64,000 nucleotides of DNA, from positions 3,930 through 67,929 of the forward strand of contig CAZSTS010000012.1 in NCBI GenBank assembly GCA_964609965.1, written 5' to 3'. Below, piece after piece: positions 53,461 through 60,645 of this stretch. The notes under the pieces are model-generated. The model worked only from the letters and a program-made list of their open reading frames with translations. It was not told the DNA's origin and did no database searches. A program made the translations under genes and the position numbers. The DNA comes from JAHJDR01 sp964609965 (lineage in GTDB: Bacteria > UBA10199 > JADGCS01). Position 1 is the first letter of the stretch. Every line of letters starts with the position of its first letter.

Positions 53461-53979
53461 TTACCTACAAAACCCAATCTTCTTTTTTTCTGAATGAGGT
53501 GGATTCATGAGTTGACGAATAGCATTCAAGAGAGAAATGATTTGTGTATCGTGCTTAGCTACTTTATTTTCCAAGAGGCTAAGTTTATGGGCGATTTGTT
53601 TGTGGCTAGTTAAAGTTTCTCTCAATTTGACAAAAGCCCGTACAACAAACACACTGATCTCAATAGCCCTATTAGAATTTAGCACACTGGCAGCCATAAC
53701 AGCCCCATGCTCCGTGAATGCATAAGGCAACCCTCTGTAATACTTTAACTTATTGAGGTTGTCACAAATTGTGATAACCTCTGTTTTTTCATTTTCTGTA
53801 AGCTGGAAAAGAAAGTCCTCTGGGAAACGTTTTTTGTTACGCTTTACAGCCTGATTTAATACGCCTGTTGATACCCCATATAGATCAGCTAGATCAGCGT
53901 CTAAAATAACTCGCTCTCCTCTCATAAGAAGAATTATATTCTCAACACGTGGCAAGGCAGTCAGCTTTGTAGTCACCAT
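53461..53979 (-). CDS. ORF6N-domain DNA-binding protein, copy 2
   Basis: A 172-residue paralogue of copy 1 with the same order: ILLMRGERVILDADLADLYGVSTGVLNQAVKRN, RFPEDFLFQLTENE, YAFTEHGAVMAASVLNS, VRAFVKLRETL, and the near-identical C-terminus LMNPPHSEKKKIGFCR. AAGGAG lies before the ATG. The C-termini and 3' flanks are more alike than the N-terminal halves, suggesting recombination or gene conversion at the ends. Possible roles include phage-type regulation or defence, but none is shown. Confidence 0.82.
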   Translation of the reverse strand: MVTTKLTALPRVENIILLMRGERVILDADLADLYGVSTGVLNQAVKRNKKRFPEDFLFQLTENEKTEVITICDNLNKLKYYRGLPYAFTEHGAVMAASVLNSNRAIEISVFVVRAFVKLRETLTSHKQIAHKLSLLENKVAKHDTQIISLLNAIRQLMNPPHSEKKKIGFCR

Positions 53980-54134
53980 AAAAAACTCCTTTTTATTCTA
54001 AAAATAATCTCATGAAAAATTGAATAAGCAAGAACAATGCCAAGATAAGAAATAAAAGAGGTCATAAATATTGGTAGGTTAACTTTTTATGCAGTCCCAG
54101 CACAGTCCCAGCACAGTCCCAAATTTGGGACTGT
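53461..54134. repeat. ORF6N cassette B (duplicated unit)
   Basis: Same start TTACCTACAAAACCCAATC and same end, three CAGTCCC words then GTCCCAAATTTGGGAC. A similar end (AGTCCCATAATTGGGACT, with AGTCCCG) stands alone near 58760-58807. Confidence 0.75.
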
Positions 54135-54172
54135 GGGATTACGAATGCACTTCTTCAAACAACCTCAATCTA

Positions 54173-54342
54173 AAATTCTCTGAAAAATTCGACAAACACT
54201 CTTTTGGGTGACACGGGTAGCTATTATTTTTGACCGAATCTGCCAAAGGCAGGCAGAACGAGCCCGCGAGTGATGAGGTCAAAAAAATAGCTTCCCGGGG
54301 CAGGACCCAAAAAGCTAAAATTAAGAATTTTTCAGAGAATTT
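54173..54342. mobile_element. 170-bp long inverted-repeat element
   Basis: An 18-bp perfect terminal inverted repeat (AAATTCTCTGAAAAATTC and its complement at 54325-54342) encloses a second imperfect inverted repeat, TTTTGGGT...AGCTATT.TTTTGACC against its complement, and a GC-rich loop (about 54236-54276). It has no coding capacity. It could be a MITE-like element or a strong convergent terminator. No target duplication was found. Confidence 0.75.
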
Positions 54343-54347
54343 AACCC

Positions 54348-54689
54348 CTACTCCCCTGCCATAAAAGCTTCGATTCTTTTATAATCCTCTTGAGACAGGC
54401 CTTGAAACTTAAGTCCAATACCTGGCGTGATGGGACGACGGCGCCCTGGCCCTCGTTTTTTGGTCATTTGCCGCATGACCTCTGCTGCTACGCGAATGGG
54501 TTTATCTTCCATAAAAAGACAGAATTTGAGAAAAACTCTTGTGCCAGCTTTAAGCGGCAGTTTTGTCTGAACAAAAATACCAGAAGTCGAAATGTCGTTT
54601 GAGATAAAATAAAGAATGTCTTCATTAAATTCATCTTCGAATACCACACGCGTTTGAAGCGTCTTTCTGGGTGAAATGCGTTTATTCAT
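54348..54689 (-). CDS. PilZ-domain protein
   Basis: A 113-residue single-domain PilZ protein with RISPRK (RxxxR) and NDISTSGIFV (DxSxxG), and a basic strand RGPGRRRPITPGIGLKF. The compact form resembles the PilZ type common in myxobacteria and relatives (TIGR02266-like). It should bind c-di-GMP. The start ATG overlaps the stop of the upstream receiver-like gene by one base (TAATG), so the two are probably translated together. Confidence 0.85.
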   Translation of the reverse strand: MNKRISPRKTLQTRVVFEDEFNEDILYFISNDISTSGIFVQTKLPLKAGTRVFLKFCLFMEDKPIRVAAEVMRQMTKKRGPGRRRPITPGIGLKFQGLSQEDYKRIEAFMAGE

Positions 54690-55072
54690 TATCTAATCCC
54701 CAGGTTCTGAGAAACCATATCGATCAACTCATCTGGTAAAAATGGTTTTGCATATGAATGTTGAAAGCCCTGAGCCTTTAGGTATTCATGATCTAAATCC
54801 ACGTCCCGAGAAAACATGAGAATTTTTTTTGCCTGTTTTAACTGGCGCTTACCAAAAGCCTGCTGAAAAACTAAATCACTGTTCTCTTTAGGAATGCTAT
54901 TGTGATCAAGAATAACAAGTTGTATATTTTTTGGAAAAAAAGCCAATGCCACTTCATGCAAGTCATCAAACGTTGTAAAATCAATCTTTCTTGGAATGGT
55001 TTTGACAATAAGTTCTATAAGATTCTGCGATAATTTTGATTTGCTGATAAAAACAACGTGTTTAATTGACAT
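54689..55072 (-). CDS. Receiver-like (pseudo-response-regulator) domain protein
   Basis: A 127-residue single-domain protein with CheY-like periodicity: strand KHVVFISKS, LVILDHNSI with a possible phospho-Asp, KILMFSRDV, and YAKPFLPDELIDMV with the conserved Lys-Pro. The usual N-terminal acidic pair for Mg2+ is replaced by SKSK, so it may not be phosphorylated normally. I start at ATG 55072, spaced 5 nt from GGAG. It is followed directly by a PilZ gene, a pairing that suggests a c-di-GMP signalling role. Confidence 0.65.
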   Translation of the reverse strand: MSIKHVVFISKSKLSQNLIELIVKTIPRKIDFTTFDDLHEVALAFFPKNIQLVILDHNSIPKENSDLVFQQAFGKRQLKQAKKILMFSRDVDLDHEYLKAQGFQHSYAKPFLPDELIDMVSQNLGIR

Positions 55073-55082
55073 CATCACTCCA

Positions 55083-55895
55083 TCATGTGCCAAAACGACG
55101 CTTATCGATTATGGCATCTTTCAAAAATGGAAATCTTTTTCTATATTTTTCTACCTCATTCATTTGGATCACGCAACTCCCTACGCTTTGTTTTTTATTC
55201 ATCAAATATTCCACATCACCCCATGGCGAAATCACACAGGAATGGCCAACAAAAGAAAGATCTCTTTTCTTTCCCAAACGATTACAAGCGATAATATACA
55301 TTTGATTCTCAATCGCCCTTGCCTTGAGAAGAGCCATCCAGTGAGCATCCCTGTCTTTGGGCCATTGAGCACAAATCACAGCAAACCGTGCCCCCTGAAG
55401 TGCTTGTTTTCTTAATAATTCTGGAAACCTCAAATCATAACAAATCATTGGCGCGCACTTCCCCCACGGCGTTTTAAATACCGGGACCTTGTCGCCTTGT
55501 GAGAAAACCTTGGGTTCTTCATTAAGAGGAAAAAGATGAATCTTATCATAAAATCCAACCACTTTGCCCTGAGAAGATAATAAGAAAGCCCTGTTCACAT
55601 ATTTCTTAGGTCCCCCACCCTTTTTCTCTTCGAACAAAGAGCCAAAGAAATACACAGAGTTCTTTTTTGCAATGCTTTGCAAATCCGAAAAAAAATCTCT
55701 GTAAAAACCAATATAATTATCTCTGTAGTTGGTTGATGCTGGTGATCCCAAAAATACTTCTGGCAACATGATAAGATGAGGCTTCTTTTTCAAAGCCTTC
55801 TTTAGCAGAGACAAAAGCTCCTTTTTTGTCTGAGCGATCTTCCCTTGAATAGGACTGTTTTGCACTAAACTTATTCTTAACTTATTAGATTTCAT
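55083..55895 (-). CDS. Carbon-nitrogen hydrolase (nitrilase/omega-amidase family)
   Basis: A 270-residue CN-hydrolase with the Glu-Lys-Cys triad: MLPEVFLGSP, YDKIHLFPLNEEP and PMICYDLRFPELLR. The pattern (RAIENQMYIIACNRLG) is closest to Nit2/omega-amidase-type enzymes, which deaminate alpha-keto acid amides or deaminated glutathione; the substrate is not fixed by sequence. I start at MKSNKLRISLVQNSP (55895); the longer frame overlaps the divergent lipoprotein gene. It is first in a minus-strand trio with the receiver-like and PilZ genes. Confidence 0.87.
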   Translation of the reverse strand: MKSNKLRISLVQNSPIQGKIAQTKKELLSLLKKALKKKPHLIMLPEVFLGSPASTNYRDNYIGFYRDFFSDLQSIAKKNSVYFFGSLFEEKKGGGPKKYVNRAFLLSSQGKVVGFYDKIHLFPLNEEPKVFSQGDKVPVFKTPWGKCAPMICYDLRFPELLRKQALQGARFAVICAQWPKDRDAHWMALLKARAIENQMYIIACNRLGKKRDLSFVGHSCVISPWGDVEYLMNKKQSVGSCVIQMNEVEKYRKRFPFLKDAIIDKRRFGT

Positions 55896-56022
55896 GACAT
55901 TTATTTTATCTGTTTTCTTGACCTGATCTATAAACTTGTTTATCCTTCCTCTTGGTTTTTTGCTTATTTTGATAATTTTGTCACTAAAAATAAGAGGATG
56001 AAGTCCTGAGTGAGGAGACTTG

Positions 56023-56439
56023 ATGAAATCCTGGAATGTCCGACTCTGTGTATTAAGTTTTCTCTTTTGTATTGTTCTTTCAAATTGTGCTTCACATAAA
56101 AAGATTTCAATCAAAAGAATTCACTTTGATTATAATAAATCTTTCATTCGTAATGACATGATCCCAATCATGGACATGAATGTAGCTTATTTTAAACAAA
56201 ATCGTTCTTATAATATTACCATTGAAGGCCACAGCAACAAAAGAGAAGCAAAATACAAAAGCAACATCTTAGGGCAAAAGCGAGCTGAATCCGTAAAAGA
56301 ATACCTAGTTCATTATGGCCTTAATGAAAAAAGGATTAAAACGGTAAGTTACGAAAATAGCAAACCGTTATGCAAACAACAGAATAAAGCTTGCCGGTAC
56401 TTGAATCGGCGAGTCGAGATTTACACAAGAAAAAAATGA
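56023..56439 (+). CDS. Pal-like lipoprotein with degenerate OmpA domain
   Basis: A 138-residue lipoprotein (lipobox VLSNC; GAGGAG before ATG 56023) with an OmpA-like domain: IHFDYNKSFI, ITIEGHSNKREAKYKSN, LGQKRAESVKEYL, NRRVEI. In Pal the segment is normally GHTDxRGTxEYN; here the diaminopimelate-binding Asp is replaced (HSNKRE) while the late Arg is kept, so peptidoglycan binding may be weakened. It precedes a better-conserved paralogue by 86 bp. Confidence 0.8.
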   Translation: MKSWNVRLCVLSFLFCIVLSNCASHKKISIKRIHFDYNKSFIRNDMIPIMDMNVAYFKQNRSYNITIEGHSNKREAKYKSNILGQKRAESVKEYLVHYGLNEKRIKTVSYENSKPLCKQQNKACRYLNRRVEIYTRKK

Positions 56440-56525
56440 ATTAACAACTTACTTCAATATTTCTTTCAAACTCCCTTAAAATGTGGGCTTGAGAGTGATA
56501 TTGAATATAATATTGGGGGCTGATT

Positions 56526-56948
56526 ATGAAAATGATTTCCGGACTACTTATGATTCTATTAACTGTGGCTGTATTCACAGGTTGCCAAAACAAAAAAGTC
56601 GAAGTGCCTGTACAATCCTATTCATTACGTTCCATCTATTATGATTATGACCAGAGCCTGATTAGATCTGACTCTGTAACTGCCATGCAAGGAAACGCAG
56701 CCTATCTTCAAAAAAACACCAATCAAGGTGTCACCATTGAAGGTAATTGCGATAATAGAGGTTCTAATGAGTACAACCTTGCTTTAGGCCACAGAAGAGC
56801 GCAATCAGCAAAGAATTATCTCTCTAACTTAGGTGTTTCTAATACTGGCATAAGAACTGTGAGCTATGGTGAAGAAAGACCTGTTTGCAGAGGACAAAAC
56901 GAAGATTGCTGGCAACGAAATCGTCGCGCTGACTTTAGAAAACACTAA
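56526..56948 (+). CDS. Pal-like peptidoglycan-associated lipoprotein
   Basis: A 140-residue lipoprotein (lipobox FTGC) with an OmpA domain: YYDYDQSLI, VTIEGNCDNRGSNEYNLALGHRRAQSAKNYL, TVSYGEERPVC, RNRRADF. The Asp and Arg needed for diaminopimelate binding are present, although the usual His-Thr before Asp is Asn-Cys. It is a paralogue of the preceding gene and lies upstream of a cpoB-like gene, resembling the pal-cpoB end of a Tol-Pal locus. tolQRAB are not in the window. Confidence 0.85.
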   Translation: MKMISGLLMILLTVAVFTGCQNKKVEVPVQSYSLRSIYYDYDQSLIRSDSVTAMQGNAAYLQKNTNQGVTIEGNCDNRGSNEYNLALGHRRAQSAKNYLSNLGVSNTGIRTVSYGEERPVCRGQNEDCWQRNRRADFRKH

Positions 56949-56990
56949 GATATCTATCGTCGGATTTGTTTATTTACTGTGAAGCATTTA

Positions 56991-57014
56991 AGGGGTGGCC
57001 CATGGGCCGCCCCT
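56991..57014. repeat. GC-rich hairpin between pal-like and cpoB-like genes
   Basis: AGGGGTGGCCCA pairs with TGGGCCGCCCCT (one G-U), followed by ATTTAT. A possible attenuator or partial terminator; centred on CCATGG. Confidence 0.75.
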
Positions 57015-57034
57015 ATTTATATTAAGAGGTTATT

Positions 57035-57823
57035 ATGAAAAACCACGAACGTATATTTATTATCATCATTCTTGTCTTACTTGTTTTTCCATCATACGCC
57101 CGAAAATCATCAAGCAACTTTACCGATAGCCAAGAATACGAGAACCTCAAAACAGCTGTCACTAACCACGGCACAAGCATTGCCAACTTCCAAAATCAAG
57201 TCAGTGATCTTATTGCAAAGGTACAAACCTTAAACGGCGACATTAATCGCAACTACAAAAAAAACAAAGATCAAAACAAAGCTCTTTCTGACTCTCAAAT
57301 AAGACTACAAACGATCGAAGACAAAATCACAAGCCTCACAAGCCAGTTACTAGAACTTCAAAGTGAGGGCTTTCTTTCCCCACAAACAACGAGAAGACTT
57401 AATGAGTACAAAATATTTGCTCGTGGTCTTGAGTACATTAATTCAGGTCAATACGGTAAAGCAATCAAGGCTATGAAAACATTTAAAACCCAAAACTCAA
57501 AAAGCATATTTAAAAGTTATGCGCAGTTTTGGATTGGTGAATCGTATTACATGCAGTCTGACTACAAAATGGCTATCAAAGAATATCAATACTTGTTAAA
57601 AACAAACTCTAGATCAGCCAAAGCCCCCACAGCTCTTTATCGGCAAGGGCTTTCTTTCTTTCATTTAAAGGCTTACGATGATGCCAACACGTTTTTTGCT
57701 CAAGTCATTCGAAAATACCCCAAAAGCCTCGAAGCCGTTCAATCAAGCTCTCAAATAAAAAGAATTAAAGACATTCAAGAACTTCAAAGACAACAAAATC
57801 TCGAAACAAACCTCATACAGTAA
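57035..57823 (+). CDS. cpoB: CpoB/YbgF-like Tol-Pal protein
   Basis: A 262-residue periplasmic protein: signal peptide (IFIIIILVLLVFPSYA), coiled coil (about 30-110, heptad-like) and a C-terminal TPR array (ARGLEYINSGQYGKAIKAM, QFWIGESYYMQSDYKMAIKEY, ALYRQGLSFFHLKAYDDANTFF). CpoB coordinates outer-membrane constriction with septal peptidoglycan synthesis through TolA and PBP1B. The pal-like neighbour supports this. GAGG precedes the ATG. Its TAA stop is the first triplet of the 7-nt TAATGAG array. Confidence 0.85.
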   Translation: MKNHERIFIIIILVLLVFPSYARKSSSNFTDSQEYENLKTAVTNHGTSIANFQNQVSDLIAKVQTLNGDINRNYKKNKDQNKALSDSQIRLQTIEDKITSLTSQLLELQSEGFLSPQTTRRLNEYKIFARGLEYINSGQYGKAIKAMKTFKTQNSKSIFKSYAQFWIGESYYMQSDYKMAIKEYQYLLKTNSRSAKAPTALYRQGLSFFHLKAYDDANTFFAQVIRKYPKSLEAVQSSSQIKRIKDIQELQRQQNLETNLIQ

Positions 57824-57850
57824 TGAGTAATGAGTGATGAGCAATGAGTC
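57821..57850. repeat. 7-nt array at the cpoB stop, unit TAATGAG
   Basis: TAATGAG, TAATGAG, TGATGAG, CAATGAG and TC. Its first triplet is the cpoB stop. It contains several ATG and TGA triplets that create spurious starts for the next gene. Confidence 0.9.
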
Positions 57851-57854
57851 AAAG

Positions 57855-58754
57855 ATGAATTTAATTAAGAGATTAAAATATTCCCCTTTTTTTACTCAAA
57901 TCGTAGTTATCAGAAAATGTAATTTGAGCTGCACGTATTGCAATGAGTTTGATAAAGATTCTGAACCTGTTCCTGTAGACATTTTAAAAAAAAGAATTAA
58001 AAAGTTAAAAGACCTGGGTGCTTTTTCTGTTTGCCTCACTGGCGGCGAACCCATGTTGCATCCAGACCTGAATGAGCTGATCCGTTATTGTCGTCATGAT
58101 CTAAAATTTTTAAACACGAATATGATCACGAATGGCTACTATCTCACGCCTGAGAGCATACAAGACCTCAATGATGCGGGCCTGCAAGCCATGCAGATTT
58201 CTATTGATGGTGTGAAACCCAATGATGTGACTGTTAAGGTTTTGGATGCCTTAAGAAAACGACTCACTTACTTAAAGGACTATGCTAAATTTAATGTTGT
58301 TGTTTCTGGTGTTGTAGGCGCCTGCCCTCCTGAGGAGTCCTTTGAAGTGATAAAGTTTGCCAAAGAAATGGGGTTTCGACCACGCATCCTTCTCATTCAT
58401 GGACCAGATGGCCAGGTGAAACTGAGTGAAGAAGAACTAAAGGCCTATTACAAAATCAAAAAAACGATCCCAAAACATATTTACGAACTTTCTGATTATC
58501 GCGAAAAGATGATAAAGTTTGGCAAAGCACCATTCAAATGCAGAGCAGGAAGCCGATATCTTTATGTAGATGAATTTGGTCTCGCTAACTGGTGTTCACA
58601 AACACGCGACTATTTTCATAAGGATCTGATGGAATACACCCAGCAAGATCTTAAAGAACAATTCTATTCAAATAAATTCTGCCAAGACCGCTGCACACTC
58701 GGCTGTGTGCGGTCTGCCAGCTCGTATGATGGGTGGCGAAGGCAGAAGAAGTAA
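57855..58754 (+). CDS. Radical SAM protein with SPASM-like C-terminus
   Basis: A 299-residue radical SAM enzyme. The N-terminal cluster motif is CNLSCTYC, followed by LTGGEPMLHPDL and NMITNGYYL. The C-terminus has extra cysteines (CRAGSRYLYVDEFGLANWC, CQDRCTLGC) fitting an auxiliary SPASM/twitch cluster. Such enzymes modify peptides or small molecules; no peptide substrate gene is evident nearby, and the preceding genes belong to Tol-Pal. I choose ATG 57855 because earlier candidate starts lie in the repeat array. Confidence 0.83.
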   Translation: MNLIKRLKYSPFFTQIVVIRKCNLSCTYCNEFDKDSEPVPVDILKKRIKKLKDLGAFSVCLTGGEPMLHPDLNELIRYCRHDLKFLNTNMITNGYYLTPESIQDLNDAGLQAMQISIDGVKPNDVTVKVLDALRKRLTYLKDYAKFNVVVSGVVGACPPEESFEVIKFAKEMGFRPRILLIHGPDGQVKLSEEELKAYYKIKKTIPKHIYELSDYREKMIKFGKAPFKCRAGSRYLYVDEFGLANWCSQTRDYFHKDLMEYTQQDLKEQFYSNKFCQDRCTLGCVRSASSYDGWRRQKK

Positions 58755-58759
58755 ATTAC

Positions 58760-58807
58760 AGCACAGTCCCGCAATAATCCCACTTAAGTCCCATAATTGG
58801 GACTGGG
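58760..58807. repeat. AGTCCC-word repeat with ATTGGGACT palindrome
   Basis: CACAGTCCC, AATCCCAC and AAGTCCC precede CCCATAATTGGG and GGGACTGGGACT. It matches the terminal parts of the two ORF6N cassettes, here without an ORF6N gene. It may be an excision footprint or an independent repeat. Confidence 0.65.
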
Positions 58808-58931
58808 ACTACCTTCTTGGATACCAACCCCAAAACCAGTTTTTAATGCCCTGTAATAATTGATATATTTATTTTTGCCTATTCCAGTTTCTTGGCATGA
58901 TCTGTGCTTATGAATAGTATGAAAGACTTAA

Positions 58932-58960
58932 TTGACACATACTACCTAGTAGTATATACT
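58932..58960 (+). promoter_or_regulatory. Promoter of the HigBA-type module
   Basis: TTGACA (58932-58937) and TATACT (58955-58960) with an ideal 17-bp spacer, 30 bp upstream of the toxin ATG. Confidence 0.8.
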
Positions 58961-58974
58961 ACTAGGTAGTATGT
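58937..58974. promoter_or_regulatory. 38-bp perfect palindromic operator
   Basis: The right half is ATACTACTAGGTAGTATGT and the left half its exact reverse complement. It starts at the last base of the -35 box and covers the spacer and -10, so an HTH antitoxin dimer or tetramer bound here would shut the promoter. Nested ACTACTAG/CTAGTAGT repeats suggest two overlapping sites. Confidence 0.85.
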
Positions 58975-58990
58975 TCTATGCAAGGAACAT

Positions 58991-59326
58991 ATGAAAAGAA
59001 TATTCATTGAAACTGAAGGATTTAGAAAACAACAAAATAACTTTGGAGATGATTCGCTACTCAGTACAATTCAAAATGATATTTTGCAGAATCCTAAACA
59101 AGGCAAAGTAATCATTGGTACTGGGGGAGTGAGAAAGCTGAGAATTCGAAAAGGATCGAAAGGAAAAAGAGGCGGTTTTCGAGTAATTTATCTAGATTTA
59201 CCTGAAGCTGATAAGACCTACCTCATCTGGCTCTATACAAAAAATGAAGATGAAAACATATCATCAAGCGACAAGAAAATAATAAAAAAATTAGTCACTA
59301 CTTTGAAAAAAGAGGCACGATCATGA
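58991..59326 (+). CDS. RelE/HigB-type toxin
   Basis: A 111-residue RelE-superfamily protein (FIETEGFRKQ, GTGGVRKLRIRKGSKGKRGGFRVIYLDL, YLIWLYTKNEDENIS). This is the HigB2-type pattern of ribosome-dependent mRNA interferases. It is first in the operon, with the toxin upstream of the antitoxin as in HigBA, and overlaps the antitoxin gene by 4 bp (ATGA). Confidence 0.87.
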   Translation: MKRIFIETEGFRKQQNNFGDDSLLSTIQNDILQNPKQGKVIIGTGGVRKLRIRKGSKGKRGGFRVIYLDLPEADKTYLIWLYTKNEDENISSSDKKIIKKLVTTLKKEARS

Positions 59327-59640
59327 AAAAAACAAAATTAGGTTCAAATATCATTCAAGGCTTAAACGATATTGTTGAATATGAAAAAGGAAAGAAAAAA
59401 CTTCGCGAAACCTCGTTAGAAATTCCTGATCCACCAAAGGCTTGGCACAAAGACCAAATCTCTCGTCTTCGTAAAGAAGTCTTTAAAGTAAGCCAACCTG
59501 TTTTTGCAGCCCTACTCAACGTAAGACCCGCAACAATTAAAGCCTGGGAACAGGGCCTAAAAAAACCCTCCAGCGCTGCTAGCCGCCTTTTACAAATAGT
59601 ATCTTTATTTCCGAATATTTTTAAGAAAATGAATGGCTGA
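59323..59640 (+). CDS. HTH-type antitoxin (HigA/NadS-like)
   Basis: A 105-residue XRE-family protein with an N-terminal charged segment and a C-terminal helix-turn-helix (VFKVSQPVFAALLNVRPATIKAWEQGLKKPSSAASRLLQIV). This is the NadS/HigA2 type that pairs with HigB2-like toxins. It should neutralise the toxin and repress the operon at the 38-bp palindrome. Confidence 0.87.
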   Translation: MKKTKLGSNIIQGLNDIVEYEKGKKKLRETSLEIPDPPKAWHKDQISRLRKEVFKVSQPVFAALLNVRPATIKAWEQGLKKPSSAASRLLQIVSLFPNIFKKMNG

Positions 59641-59689
59641 CATTCATTTTTAACTTTCCATTTTCTCCCATTCATCTTAACAACTCCCC

Positions 59690-60469
59690 ATGCCCCGATT
59701 CCTCCTCAAATTTGCCTACAATGGCATTGGTTACAAAGGCCTGCAGATTCAGCCTAGACAGAAGACTATTCAAGCTGTGGTTGAAAAAGCACTTAAGCAG
59801 GTTTTATGTGAAGAGATAAAAACCACTCTTAGTGGAAGGACCGATACGGGTGTGCATGCGCTGGATCAGCTCGTGCAGTTTACTGTGAGAACCGAAAAAG
59901 CCATTAAAAGAGTCTCAGATAAAAAAATAACACTTCAACTCAATGGTGTCTTGCCTGATGATATAGCCATCATTGATGTGAAACGAGCAAAAAAAGGTTT
60001 TGATGTACGGAAACATGCCAGAAAGAAAACTTATGTTTACCACATCCTCATATCCAAACAGAAAAATCCTTTTTTGAACGATCTCATTTGGCGCATCCCA
60101 AAACCAATAGATGAAAAAGAAATGAAAAAAGCTGCCAAACATCTTATTGGTAAAATTGATTTCACTGCCTTTTGCGCCACAGATAGTTACGCCACAAATA
60201 AAGTGCGCGAACTTCTTAAAATTCGCTTTACAACCACCTGCCATTTTCCCATGTTCAAACTCAAAGGTGAAAGATATTTGAGCATTGAATTCACAGGAAA
60301 TGGATTTTTAAAACAGATGATTCGAAACATTGTGGGTACACTTGTAGCTGTCGGAAAAGGGGATCTGAAAGAAAAAGACATCAAAACCATCCTAAAGTCC
60401 CGCGATCGAAAGAAAGCTGGCCTCTGCGCCCCTGCGAGAGGTTTGTATTTGAAAAAGGTTCACTATTAG
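59690..60469 (+). CDS. truA: tRNA pseudouridine(38-40) synthase TruA
   Basis: A 259-residue TruA, typical length, making pseudouridine in the tRNA anticodon stem-loop. The start is MPRFLLKFAYNGIGYKGLQ, the catalytic Asp52 is in SGRTDTGVHALDQ, and later blocks are FTAFCATDSYA and IEFTGNGFLKQMIRNIVG. It follows the toxin-antitoxin genes by 49 bp and probably has independent expression. The 176-bp region after it has no recognised gene. Confidence 0.95.
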   Translation: MPRFLLKFAYNGIGYKGLQIQPRQKTIQAVVEKALKQVLCEEIKTTLSGRTDTGVHALDQLVQFTVRTEKAIKRVSDKKITLQLNGVLPDDIAIIDVKRAKKGFDVRKHARKKTYVYHILISKQKNPFLNDLIWRIPKPIDEKEMKKAAKHLIGKIDFTAFCATDSYATNKVRELLKIRFTTTCHFPMFKLKGERYLSIEFTGNGFLKQMIRNIVGTLVAVGKGDLKEKDIKTILKSRDRKKAGLCAPARGLYLKKVHY

Positions 60470-60645
60470 TAGCTCGTATCTTGTCGTCAATTACCTGTTA
60501 ATTACATGGACATACAAGGCCTTAGGCATAAACCTGCTGAGTTCAATTGGGTACAAATGTGTCCATTATTTCATTCACCATCACAACTTTATTTTTTTTT
60601 CACCGATAATATAACAAGAAAACAAATATTATTGAGGTAACCCCA

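Noticed and set aside
52723..53979. Prophage remnant, because ORF6N domains are phage-related
   Set aside because: No capsid, tail, integrase or lysis genes are nearby; the ORF6N genes are in small duplicated cassettes.
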